A stretch of 64,000 nt of DNA, from assembly GCF_006335145.1 (NCBI RefSeq), contig NZ_VDMN01000012.1, forward strand, positions 1 through 64,000. The letters are read 5' to 3'. This stretch comes from Aliirhizobium smilacinae. GTDB lineage: Bacteria > Pseudomonadota > Alphaproteobacteria > Rhizobiales > Rhizobiaceae. Under the pieces are notes generated by a model. The model searched no databases, had not been told where the DNA came from, and saw nothing but the letters and a program-made list of their open reading frames with translations. Position 1 is the first letter of the stretch. Every line of letters begins with the position of its first letter. The position numbers and the translations under genes were made by a program. Positions 44,629 to 52,959 of the stretch are shown piece after piece.

Positions 44629-45426
44629 ATGAATAGTGACGAGCGAGAGATTAGGGCTCGCCATGCGCTTGCCGAAGAGCTGGCGGTGCAGGCCGGAAAG
44701 CTCGCCCTAGGTTATTTCCGCAACCGAGATGATCTTGTGATCGAGACCAAAAGCGACCCGCAGGATGTCGTCTCGATCGCCGACCGCAACGTCGAGACGC
44801 TCATCCGCGACGGGGTGACCGAAGCCTTCGGCGCCGACGGCTTTCTCGGTGAGGAATATGGCCTCGTCGAAGGAAGCTCCGGCTACACATGGGTGGTGGA
44901 TCCGATCGACGGCACCAGCCCGTTTGTCCACGGCATGCCCAACTGGTGCGTCTCGATCGCAGTGCTACATGGCGGCCAGCCGGTCATCGGAGTCATTCAA
45001 GTGCCCTGCCATGACGAACTCTATTCGGGTGCACTCGGCCGAGGCGCGACGCTGAACGGCAAGGCGCTGACGCTCGACGGGGTAAAGACCATCCGCAACG
45101 CCGTCACCGGCATTGGCGCCAATCACCACGTCACGCCCGCTTCGGTCGGCAGGACCGTCGAGGACCTGCTGAAGACGGGGGGCAATTTCGTCCGCCTCGG
45201 CTCGGGAGCGCTGATGCTCGCTTATGTCGCGGCCGGCCGCCTCGTGGGATATTACGAGCCCTACATGCATGCCTGGGATTGCCTGGGCGGTTACTGCCTT
45301 GTGCGGGAAGCGGGCGGCTGGTTCCTGCCCTTCCCGGTCGAAGGCGAAGGCCTGACCCGGGGCGCGCCGGTGCTTGCCACCGGTCCCGGGGCAATCGACG
45401 ACCTTCGGCGTATCGCCGGCGTCTGA
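44629..45426 (+). CDS. Inositol-monophosphatase-family phosphatase (HisN/SuhB-like)
   Basis: A 265-residue Mg-dependent, lithium-sensitive-fold phosphatase. The metal-binding motifs are intact: GEEYG (Glu pair), WVVDPIDGTSPF (DPIDGT) and HAWDCLGGYCLVREAGG (AWD). Start: ATG at 44629 with AAGGA upstream. It lies between an AfuABC-like importer and ugpBAEC, 42 bases after the ATPase. Inference: it dephosphorylates an imported sugar or polyol phosphate. The enzyme has no signal peptide, so it acts in the cytoplasm after uptake. Histidinol-phosphate or fructose-bisphosphate activity cannot be excluded. Confidence 0.88.
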   Translation: MNSDEREIRARHALAEELAVQAGKLALGYFRNRDDLVIETKSDPQDVVSIADRNVETLIRDGVTEAFGADGFLGEEYGLVEGSSGYTWVVDPIDGTSPFVHGMPNWCVSIAVLHGGQPVIGVIQVPCHDELYSGALGRGATLNGKALTLDGVKTIRNAVTGIGANHHVTPASVGRTVEDLLKTGGNFVRLGSGALMLAYVAAGRLVGYYEPYMHAWDCLGGYCLVREAGGWFLPFPVEGEGLTRGAPVLATGPGAIDDLRRIAGV

Positions 45427-45436
45427 GAAAAATGCC

Positions 45437-45489
45437 CTGCCCCGTATGATGGGGCAGATGACAATGGACGGGATCTGGGAGGGTCCCGT
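45437..45489 (+). terminator. Two consecutive hairpins between phosphatase and ugpB
   Basis: CTGCCCC-N7-GGGGCAG (45437-45457) and ACGGGA-N10-TCCCGT (45468-45489) are perfect stems in the 118-base gap. No T-run follows either. They may reduce read-through, or mark a processing point that separates the Afu and Ugp halves of the transcript. Confidence 0.45.
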
Positions 45490-45544
45490 CAACCGCCGCG
45501 ATATCGAGGCGGCACCGTGTTCATGGGAAAGGGAGGAAACATCC

Positions 45545-46849
45545 ATGAGGTCTATTCTTACATCGGCAATTGCCGCAACGACATTGCTTCTGATGGCATC
45601 GAGCGCCGTGGCCGCCACCGAAATCGCCTGGTGGCACGCGATGACCGGCGCCAACAACGAGGTGGTCGACCAGCTCGCCAAGGAGTTCAACGAGAGCCAG
45701 TCGGACTACAAGGTCGTTCCGGTCTTCAAGGGCACCTATCCGGAAACGCTGAACGCCGGCATCGCAGCCTTCCGCGCCAAGCAGCCGCCGGCGATCATGC
45801 AGGTTTTCGACGCCGGCAGTGGCGTGATGATGGGCGCCCAAGGCGCCATCGTGCCAGTGGCGGACGTGCTTGAAAAGGGCGGCTTCAAGTTCGACAAGTC
45901 GCAGTATTTGCCGGGCATCGTCGCCTATTATTCGAAACCGGACGGCACCATGCTGTCCTTCCCCTATAATTCCTCGTCGCCGATCCTCTACTACAACAAG
46001 AACATCTTCGAAAAAGCCGGGCTGAATGCCGACACCCCGCCGAAAACCTGGGCGGAGGTCTTTGATGCCGCCCGCAAGATCAAGACCAGCGGTGCCGCAC
46101 CCTGCGGCTTCACGTCGACCTGGCTGACATGGATCCAGACCGAAAACTTCGCCGCCTGGAACAATATCTCCTACGCAAGCAACGAGAACGGCCTGGGCGG
46201 CACCGACGTCAAGCTCGCCTTCAACGCAGAACCCTTCGTCAAGCATTTTCAGGATATCGCCGACCTCGCTAAGGACGGTACCTTCCGCTACGGCGGCCGC
46301 ACCTCGGAGGCCAAGCAGCTCTTCACCTCCGGCGAATGCGCCATCCTGACGGAATCCTCCGGCGGTCTTGGCGACATCGTCAAGTCCGGGATGAAATACG
46401 GCATCGGGCAATTGCCCTATGAGGACGGCCCCGGCCGGCCGCAGAACACCATCCCGGGCGGCGCCAGCCTATGGGTCTTCGCCGGCAAGAGCGATGCCGA
46501 ATACAAAGGCGTCGCCACTTTCTTCAACTTCCTCTCGCAGACCAAGGTCCAGGCCCGCCTGCACCAGGTCTCCGGCTACATGCCGGTGACCATGGCGGCC
46601 TATGAGGAAACCAAAAAGTCCGGCTTCTACGAGAAGAACCCGGCCCGCGAGACGCCGCTTCTGCAGATGATGGGCAAGCCGCCGACGGAAAACTCCAAGG
46701 GCGTCCGCCTCGTCAACCTGCCGCAGGTGCGCGACATCATGAACGAGGAGTTCGAAGCGATGCTCGCCGGCAAGCAGGATGCCAAAGCCGCCCTCGACAA
46801 GGCGGTCGAACGCGGCAATGCCGCCATCCAGCAAGCGATCGGCAACTAG
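45545..46849 (+). CDS. ugpB: sn-glycerol-3-phosphate ABC transporter substrate-binding protein
   Basis: A 434-residue type II binding protein. Signal peptide MRSILTSAIAATTLLLMASS, cleavage near residue 23. It aligns along its length with E. coli UgpB: WWHAMTGANNEVVDQLAKEF, FKGTYPETLNAGIAAFRAKQ, YNSSSPILYYNKNIFEKAGL, GGASLWVFAGK and SGYMPVTMAAYE. UgpB binds sn-glycerol-3-phosphate and glycerophosphodiesters. The ATG has GGGAGGAAACATCC upstream. There is no obvious Pho box here, and the gene appears to sit within a LacI-controlled operon. No ugpQ follows. Confidence 0.93.
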   Translation: MRSILTSAIAATTLLLMASSAVAATEIAWWHAMTGANNEVVDQLAKEFNESQSDYKVVPVFKGTYPETLNAGIAAFRAKQPPAIMQVFDAGSGVMMGAQGAIVPVADVLEKGGFKFDKSQYLPGIVAYYSKPDGTMLSFPYNSSSPILYYNKNIFEKAGLNADTPPKTWAEVFDAARKIKTSGAAPCGFTSTWLTWIQTENFAAWNNISYASNENGLGGTDVKLAFNAEPFVKHFQDIADLAKDGTFRYGGRTSEAKQLFTSGECAILTESSGGLGDIVKSGMKYGIGQLPYEDGPGRPQNTIPGGASLWVFAGKSDAEYKGVATFFNFLSQTKVQARLHQVSGYMPVTMAAYEETKKSGFYEKNPARETPLLQMMGKPPTENSKGVRLVNLPQVRDIMNEEFEAMLAGKQDAKAALDKAVERGNAAIQQAIGN

Positions 46850-46856
46850 AATCGAC

Positions 46857-46891
46857 ATCCGCCCGCGTCGTGGAGATGCGGGCGGATTTTT
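46857..46891 (+). terminator. Terminator/attenuator between ugpB and ugpA
   Basis: ATCCGCCCGC and GCGGGCGGAT form a perfect 10-bp stem with an 11-base loop, immediately followed by TTTTT. This is a genuine intrinsic-terminator shape, 8 bases after the ugpB stop. Partial read-through would give more UgpB than UgpA, UgpE and UgpC. Confidence 0.8.
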
Positions 46892-46913
46892 CGCCTCTTG
46901 ATGGAGCCCGCCC

Positions 46914-47795
46914 GTGCAAAGCGTCGTCTTTCCCAACAAGATCCTGCCCTACGCCCTGGTCGCGCCGCAGATCGTCCTGACGGTGGTCTTCTTTTTCTGG
47001 CCCGCCAGCCAGGCGCTCTACCAGTCTATGATGCGCGAGGACCCTTTCGGGCTGCAGAGTAGCTTCGTCGGGCTTGCCAACTTTTCCAACATTCTTGCCG
47101 ACGAGAACTATCTGCATGCGCTACGGGTCACCGTCGTCTTCAGCCTCGCCACGGCGCTTCTGTCGATGGGCATCGCGCTTCTGCTCGCAACGGCAGCCGA
47201 TACGGTGGTGCGCGGCAAGGGGTTCTACCGCACAATGATGATCATCCCATACGCCGTGGCGCCGGCCGTCGCCGGCATGCTGTGGCTGTTCATGTTCAAT
47301 CCCGCCATGGGCACGTTCGCCTACATCCTGCGCCGCAACGGCATCCCCTGGGATCCGCTTTTGAACGGCGACCAGGCGATGTCGCTGGTCGTGGTCGCGG
47401 CCGCCTGGAAGCAGATCAGCTACAACTTCCTGTTCTTCGTCGCCGGACTGCAGGCGATCCCGAAATCGCTGCTCGAAGCGGCCGCCATCGACGGCGCTCG
47501 TGGAGCGCGACGCTTCTGGACCATCGTCTTTCCGCTGCTGGCGCCGACCACCTTCTTCCTTCTGGTCATTAACACCGTCTACGCCTTCTTCGACACCTTC
47601 GGCATCATCCATTCGGTGACCGGCGGGGGGCCGGCCAAGGCGACCGAAACGCTGGTCTACAAGGTCTATAACGACGGCTTCGTTAATCTGAACCTCGGCT
47701 CGTCGGCGGCCCAATCCGTGGTGTTGATGGTGATCGTCATCGCTCTCACCGCCTTCCAGTTCCGCTTCGTCGAACGCCGCGTGCATTATGGTTAA
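46914..47795 (+). CDS. ugpA: sn-glycerol-3-phosphate ABC transporter permease UgpA
   Basis: A 293-residue permease with six membrane segments. The UgpA N-terminus is recognisable (LPYALVAPQIVLTVVFFFWP, ASQALYQSMMREDPFGL) and the EAA loop reads EAAAIDGARGARRFWTIVFP. The start is GTG with GGAG seven bases upstream, directly after the attenuator hairpin. Confidence 0.94.
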   Translation: MQSVVFPNKILPYALVAPQIVLTVVFFFWPASQALYQSMMREDPFGLQSSFVGLANFSNILADENYLHALRVTVVFSLATALLSMGIALLLATAADTVVRGKGFYRTMMIIPYAVAPAVAGMLWLFMFNPAMGTFAYILRRNGIPWDPLLNGDQAMSLVVVAAAWKQISYNFLFFVAGLQAIPKSLLEAAAIDGARGARRFWTIVFPLLAPTTFFLLVINTVYAFFDTFGIIHSVTGGGPAKATETLVYKVYNDGFVNLNLGSSAAQSVVLMVIVIALTAFQFRFVERRVHYG

Positions 47796-47804
47796 GGACA
47801 TCAG

Positions 47805-48653
47805 ATGATCGAGAACCGCCCTGTCGCAACCCTGATGGCGCATCTGATGCTGATCTTCGGCATCTTCATCGTCGCCTTCCCGATCTACTATACGTTCATC
47901 GCTTCGACGGCGACGTCGAGCGCCATCATCCGGCCGCCCATATCGCTGCTTCCGGGTGGCCATATGACGGAAAACTACGGCGAATCCATTTCCGGCGGCG
48001 TCGAGCGCGTCGTCGGCGTCAGCCTCGAGCGGCTGCTGTTCAACAGCTTCGTCGTTGCAATCGCCATCGCCGTTGGCAAGATCATCATTTCGTTCCTGTC
48101 GGCGTTTGCTATCGTCTTCTTCCGGTTTCCCTTCCGCATGGGCTTCTTTTGGATGATCTTCGTCACCCTGATGCTGCCTGTCGAAGTCCGCATCCTGCCG
48201 ACCTACAAGGTAATCGTCGACCTCGGACTGCTCAACACCTATGCCGGCCTTACCCTGCCGCTGATGGCCTCGGCGACGGCGACTTTTCTGTTCCGCCAGT
48301 TCTTCCTCACCATACCGGGCGAGATGGTCGAGGCGGCGCGGATCGACAATGCCGGACCGTTCCGCTTCATGAAGGACATCCTCCTTCCGCTGTCGGTCAC
48401 CAATATCGCCGCGCTGTTCGTCATCCTCTTCATCTACGGCTGGACGCAATATCTCTGGCCACTTCTGGTCACCGACCGGGCGGAGATGAACACGATCATC
48501 ATCGGTCTGCGCCGCATGGTCGATTTCACCGATGCGTCGACACCCTGGAACTACGTCATGGTCACCGCGATCCTGGCGATCATCCCTCCCGTCATCGTCG
48601 TGGTGCTGATGCAGCGCTGGTTCGTCAAAGGTTTGGTGGAGACCGAAAAGTAA
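47805..48653 (+). CDS. ugpE: sn-glycerol-3-phosphate ABC transporter permease UgpE
   Basis: A 282-residue permease, partner of UgpA. Hallmarks: LLPGGHMTENY, the FFRFPFRMGFFWMIFVTLML segment and the EAA loop EAARIDNAGPFRFMKDILLP. It starts 9 bases after ugpA behind AAGGACATCAG, and its stop overlaps the ugpC start (TAATG). Confidence 0.94.
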   Translation: MIENRPVATLMAHLMLIFGIFIVAFPIYYTFIASTATSSAIIRPPISLLPGGHMTENYGESISGGVERVVGVSLERLLFNSFVVAIAIAVGKIIISFLSAFAIVFFRFPFRMGFFWMIFVTLMLPVEVRILPTYKVIVDLGLLNTYAGLTLPLMASATATFLFRQFFLTIPGEMVEAARIDNAGPFRFMKDILLPLSVTNIAALFVILFIYGWTQYLWPLLVTDRAEMNTIIIGLRRMVDFTDASTPWNYVMVTAILAIIPPVIVVVLMQRWFVKGLVETEK

Positions 48654-49696
48654 TGGCAACGATTGAACTGAAAGATGTCCGCAAGGTCTATGGCGGCAAC
48701 ATCGACGCGATCAAGGGCGTATCGCTCGACATCGCCGATGGCGAGATGATCGTCCTCGTGGGACCCTCCGGCTGCGGCAAGTCCACGCTTCTGCGCATGG
48801 TGGCCGGTCTCGAAGGCATTTCCGGCGGCGATGTCGTCATCAACGGCAAGCGGGTCAACGATCTGGAGCCAGCCGAACGCGATATCGCCATGGTGTTCCA
48901 GAATTATGCCCTCTACCCGCATATGACGGTGAAACAGAATCTCGCCTATGGCCTGAAGAACCGTGGCACGCCGAAGGACGAGATCGAGCGGCGCATCACC
49001 GAAGCGGCGCGGGCCCTCGAGATCGAGGCGTTCCTGGCGCGCAAGCCCCGGCAACTCTCCGGCGGCCAGCGCCAGCGCGTCGCCATGGGCCGCGCCATCG
49101 TGCGCAAGCCCGCCGCCTTCCTGTTCGACGAACCGCTGTCCAATCTCGACGCGAAACTGCGGGTGCAGATGCGCGTCGAGATCCGCCGCCTGCAGCAGTC
49201 GCTCGCAACCACCTCGATCTACGTCACCCACGACCAGATGGAGGCGATGACGCTCGCCGACCGCCTCGTCGTCCTCAATGCGGGATGCATCGAACAAGTC
49301 GGGACCCCGATCGAGCTCTACGAAAAGCCCGCCACCACCTTTGTCGCCACCTTCATCGGCTCGCCGTCGATGAACCTGATGACGCTCGGCGACGGCATCG
49401 GCTGGACCGGGCCGGATGGCGCCGGGCTGCCACCCGATGCGACCATCATCGGCATCCGTCCGGAAGACATCGTCATCGCCGACGGATCACTCATCGGCGG
49501 CTTCTGCACCAGGGTGCAGGTCATAGCCGTCGAGCTGGTCGGTGCGGAAAGCTATGTCCATGGCGCAGCCGAGAACGGAAGCATCATCGTCTGCCGCGTC
49601 CCCGGCCGCTCGATTATCGGCATTGGCGAGACACTCGATCTGGCTGCGATGCCGGACCGCTTTCATCTCTTCGACCGCGACGGCAAGCGTGTCTGA
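48653..49696 (+). CDS. ugpC: sn-glycerol-3-phosphate ABC transporter ATP-binding protein UgpC
   Basis: A 347-residue MalK/UgpC-type ATPase: Walker A GPSGCGKST, signature QLSGGQRQRVAMGRA, Walker B AFLFDEPLSNLDAKLRVQMR, H-loop THDQMEA, then the TOBE regulatory domain with PSMNLM and GIRPEDIV. The ATG overlaps the ugpE stop by one base. It closes the operon that began at 40165. Confidence 0.94.
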   Translation: MATIELKDVRKVYGGNIDAIKGVSLDIADGEMIVLVGPSGCGKSTLLRMVAGLEGISGGDVVINGKRVNDLEPAERDIAMVFQNYALYPHMTVKQNLAYGLKNRGTPKDEIERRITEAARALEIEAFLARKPRQLSGGQRQRVAMGRAIVRKPAAFLFDEPLSNLDAKLRVQMRVEIRRLQQSLATTSIYVTHDQMEAMTLADRLVVLNAGCIEQVGTPIELYEKPATTFVATFIGSPSMNLMTLGDGIGWTGPDGAGLPPDATIIGIRPEDIVIADGSLIGGFCTRVQVIAVELVGAESYVHGAAENGSIIVCRVPGRSIIGIGETLDLAAMPDRFHLFDRDGKRV

Positions 49697-50237
49697 CGGC
49701 CGGATCATCGGGGCAGCCCCCTGCCAAACCCGGACGTGCCAGCGACGGGTGATTGAATCACATTAGGCGGCTAACGAATATCCGTTGTTACACGTGTGGA
49801 AATGCCATGCCATTTGCATTTGCCCTCATCGCCCTTCTCTTGTGTGGCACGAGGGTGGTGCAGACGGGCATACGAAACTCAGTCGCGACACCTTCACGTT
49901 GCCGACGGTAGTCCGTGGCTCCTGGGGGGATTATCGCGTTAGCTGGCGTCGGTCGCGCCGTCTCTTCATTGGCATTGCCCAGAGTCCCAGCCCAAACGTA
50001 GCTTGCTCTTGATAGGAATCGAACCGCCTGCCGCGCTGACCGGATATCAAGTGATCTTCAAAGAAATTAACCAGTTACATGATCGGCATTGCAAAACTAG
50101 ACTGACGACTGGAATAACGTTTCGTCTGCTTCGCACCGCAAATGCTAAAGCAATCAGAGCACAGAAAGTCCATGTTTAATAAGCCTTCCGACGCTGCACT
50201 GAGAGATGATTTCTAACATTGAGTTTGCTGAACAAGC
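49697..50237. other. 540-base convergent intergenic region without a recognisable gene
   Basis: This lies between the convergent ends of ugpC and the ribokinase gene. A short hairpin (GGCAG-CCCC-CTGCC, 49712-49725) follows ugpC and could aid termination, but there is no T-run. One 75-codon open frame at 49785-50012 has no ribosome site and an unusual Trp/Arg/Cys-rich composition, so I do not call it. No repeats or element ends were recognised. Confidence 0.5.
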
Positions 50238-51116
50238 TCAGCGCAGCGAGCTCACAAGAATCGCAGCGGCCTCGTTGGCCGCAGAAAGTGCTGCCTTTAT
50301 GCCGTCCCCTCGCAGCAATTGCGCCGCCAATACGCCGATGAACTCATCACCTGCGCCGTGCGTGCTGACGAGCTTTATCTTGATCGCCGGGATCGTCGCC
50401 TCTTCGCCGTCGAGCGTTGCATAGGCAACGCCCGCACCGCCAGCTGTGACGACAGCCACCGGGAATAATTTTGCAAGAACGCGTGCTGCCGCAATCGCAT
50501 CGTCGAGCGTGTCGACCTCGGCACCTCCAGCCAGCGCTTCCGCCTCGACCGCATTGACGACCAGAACGTCGATCAATCCTGCCAGTTCAGGCGACAGATC
50601 CCTCACCGGCGCGGCATTCAGAACAACCTTGCCGCCTGCTTTTTTCATCGCTGAAGCAGCCAGCACATTTGCCTGTTCCGGGACTTCATTCTGCAGGACA
50701 AGGATATTGCCCGCCTGAAACAGCGCTGCCGCCTGCTCCACATCGGTTTGCCCGAGCTGAAGATTGCTGCCCGAGACGATGACTGCGCCATAATCGCCTT
50801 CGGAATCGAAGATTGCCACGCTCATGCCGGAGGCCGCGCCCTCGATCACCCTGACATGATCCAGTTCGACCGCGTTTGCGGCAAGATTGGCGGTCAATGT
50901 GCCGCCAAAATCATCGTTACCCACGGCACCGATCATCGCAGACCGGACGCCGGTCTTTGCGGCAGACACAGCCTGGTTACCACCCTTGCCACCGCAGGCC
51001 GGGTTCCAGGTGGAACCGGTCACCGTCTCACCCTTGCGCGGGCGCGCCGGACCTTTGACGATGATGTCGTAATGCAGGCTGCCGAAGACGACGACGACGG
51101 GGATGGATGCAGTCAT
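50238..51116 (-). CDS. rbsK: PfkB-family carbohydrate kinase (ribokinase)
   Basis: A 292-residue ribokinase-type enzyme with CGGKGGNQAVSAAKTG (substrate site), IGAVGNDDFGG and the catalytic block THGAGDEFIGVLAAQL. The anion-hole/catalytic motif is normally GAGDTF or GAGDAF. Here the base Asp is kept but the next residue is Glu, which is unusual. The ATG overlaps the regulator stop (ATGA). As the last gene of a ribose-type ABC operon it probably phosphorylates the imported sugar. D-ribose is the default guess, but the TIM-barrel isomerase at the front suggests another sugar. Confidence 0.88.
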   Translation of the reverse strand: MTASIPVVVVFGSLHYDIIVKGPARPRKGETVTGSTWNPACGGKGGNQAVSAAKTGVRSAMIGAVGNDDFGGTLTANLAANAVELDHVRVIEGAASGMSVAIFDSEGDYGAVIVSGSNLQLGQTDVEQAAALFQAGNILVLQNEVPEQANVLAASAMKKAGGKVVLNAAPVRDLSPELAGLIDVLVVNAVEAEALAGGAEVDTLDDAIAAARVLAKLFPVAVVTAGGAGVAYATLDGEEATIPAIKIKLVSTHGAGDEFIGVLAAQLLRGDGIKAALSAANEAAAILVSSLR

Positions 51117-51988
51117 AGGAATTTGTCTTTCCGTTTGGAGGCGACGGCCGCCATGGTCTTTTCGAGATGGTTTTCGGCAGCGGTGTAATCGCGCTGCGCA
51201 ACAGCCACGAACACCGCGTCGAGAATATTGAGCTGGGCGATGCGAGCGGCTGCATTCTCGCCCATCAGCGGCGAACCCTGCGCTGTTGAACAGAGAACGA
51301 CGTCGGCATGCTGCGCCAGCGGCGATTCATTGTAGTTGGTGATCGCAATCGTGCGGGCACCGTTGCGTCTGGCGATCTGCATCGCCTCGATAACCGCCAT
51401 CGTATTGCCGGAATGCGAGAACCCGACTGCAATATCGTCATTGTCCAGCAGCGAAGCGGACATCAGCATCATGTGTGAATCGTCATAGACGCTTGCGCGC
51501 ACGCCGATCCTCAGAAACTTGTGGGCCGCATCGCGCGCGATCTGCGCCGAACCGCCGACACCGTAGAAATCGCGCTGACGCGCACCATGGATCAGGTCCG
51601 CAGCACGATCAAACGCTTTGACATCCATGATCGACAGGGTTTCTTCCAGCGCCTGGATCGACGTCCGGAATACTTTCTGGATGATTTCCTGGGACGTGTC
51701 CTCGATGGACAGTTCCTGGTGCATTTCCGCCGTCGGCAACCGGTTATACTGGGAAACCGCATTGCGGAATTCGCGATAGCCCGCAAATCCCAGTTTCTTG
51801 GTGATCTTCACGACCATGGCTTCCGAGACGCCGGCATCGTTTGCGATTTCCTTCAGCGACGTGTCGTCGTTGAAGCTGCGCAATGCAAAGACGGTCTCGA
51901 CCACCCTTGCTTCCAGCGGCGTCAGCAGCGGCAGGCGCATACGAATGCGCGGCCCGACTGCCTTCGGATCCATGTTGTCGGAATTCAT
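51113..51988 (-). CDS. RpiR-family transcriptional regulator
   Basis: A 291-residue RpiR-type regulator. The N-terminal HTH_6 (TPLEARVVETVFALRSFNDD, SLKEIANDAGVSEAMVVKIT) is followed by a SIS sugar-phosphate-binding domain from about residue 125 (RQRDFYGVGGSAQIARDAAH, VGFSHSGNTMAVIEA). It is embedded in the operon it presumably controls, overlapping both the permease and the kinase by ATGA. The effector is probably the phosphorylated sugar made by the kinase. Confidence 0.93.
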   Translation of the reverse strand: MNSDNMDPKAVGPRIRMRLPLLTPLEARVVETVFALRSFNDDTSLKEIANDAGVSEAMVVKITKKLGFAGYREFRNAVSQYNRLPTAEMHQELSIEDTSQEIIQKVFRTSIQALEETLSIMDVKAFDRAADLIHGARQRDFYGVGGSAQIARDAAHKFLRIGVRASVYDDSHMMLMSASLLDNDDIAVGFSHSGNTMAVIEAMQIARRNGARTIAITNYNESPLAQHADVVLCSTAQGSPLMGENAAARIAQLNILDAVFVAVAQRDYTAAENHLEKTMAAVASKRKDKFL

Positions 51989-52959
51989 CCCCGTCCCCTT
52001 GTCGCGCGATCAATCATCATTGCGACAAGAATTATAAGGCCGGTTGCGAGAAGTTGATAGAAAGCCTGGACGTTCATCAACGTCAAACCGTTGCGCATGG
52101 CACCGAGAATGATGGCGCCGAGGATGGTGCCGACGATCGATCCCTTGCCACCCATCAGCGAAGCGCCACCGATGGCGGCAGCCGCAATCGCATCGAGTTC
52201 CCACAGATTGCCGAGGATAGGCTCTGCTGCACCGAGGCGACCGATCAGGATGAAGGATGCAAGCGCCGCCAGAACACCGGAGATCACATAGGCAGTAATC
52301 TTGGTGAGCGCGATCGGCACACCGGCGACATAGGAGGCTTCTTCATTGCCGCCGACGGCGAGCAGATATTCACCGATCGGCGTCTTCTTGAGCAGAACCC
52401 AGGCCGCGAATGCGACCACTGCGACGATGATGACCGAGTTCGGGATGCCAGCCACATTGCCGTTGAATAGCGACCGGAACCCCTGCGGCACGCCGAGAAC
52501 CGGATTGCCACCCGTATAGATCAGCGCGATGGCGCGGTAGGTGCTGAGCGTTCCTAGAGTGACGATGAACGGCTGAAGGCCGACATAGGCTACAAGCACG
52601 CCGTTGACGAGACCGCAGAAGGCACCAATGCCGAGACCGGCAAGCAGCGCCACCGGCACAGGCACCCCCGTTACCAGAAGAGCGGCCGTCAGCACGGCGG
52701 AAATCGCCGCTGTCGGGCCGACCGACAAGTCGATGCCGCCGGAAATGATCACCAGCGTCATGCCGAGCGCGATGCAGGCATTGATGCTCGACTGCTGCAG
52801 GATGTTGATGAGGTTACGCTCGAACAGGAAGCCCGGCACCAGCGCCGCAAACACGGCCATGATGATGATCAGGCCGATCAGCGTGCCGGCGTCACGCAGC
52901 GAGAACGAGCTGAAGAGTTTCGAGGAACGCTTGGGCGTTTCGGCGGCGATATCAGACAT
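51985..52959 (-). CDS. rbsC: Ribose-type ABC transporter permease
   Basis: A 324-residue CUT2 permease with about nine hydrophobic segments; TLVIISGGIDLSVGPTAAIS and AIAAAAIGGASLMGGKGSIV are the conserved RbsC blocks. The start at 52959 (MSDIAAETPKRSSK) has AGGAGCACACCC upstream and overlaps the ATPase end by 8 bases. An ATG 42 bases earlier lies inside the ATPase gene. Confidence 0.92.
   Translation of the reverse strand: MSDIAAETPKRSSKLFSSFSLRDAGTLIGLIIIMAVFAALVPGFLFERNLINILQQSSINACIALGMTLVIISGGIDLSVGPTAAISAVLTAALLVTGVPVPVALLAGLGIGAFCGLVNGVLVAYVGLQPFIVTLGTLSTYRAIALIYTGGNPVLGVPQGFRSLFNGNVAGIPNSVIIVAVVAFAAWVLLKKTPIGEYLLAVGGNEEASYVAGVPIALTKITAYVISGVLAALASFILIGRLGAAEPILGNLWELDAIAAAAIGGASLMGGKGSIVGTILGAIILGAMRNGLTLMNVQAFYQLLATGLIILVAMMIDRATRGRG

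Noticed and set aside
45427..45544. A possible Pho box before ugpB
   Set aside because: No pair of CTGTCAT-like 7-mers with correct spacing could be found. The gap is occupied by two GC hairpins.
47121..48659. A 512-codon minus-strand frame opposite ugpA and ugpE
   Set aside because: It is a highly charged antisense shadow of two permease genes with clear EAA loops on the plus strand.
49785..50012. A 75-codon open frame in the ugpC-rbsK gap
   Set aside because: No ribosome site, odd Trp/Cys/Arg-rich composition and no resemblance to known families. It is likely chance.
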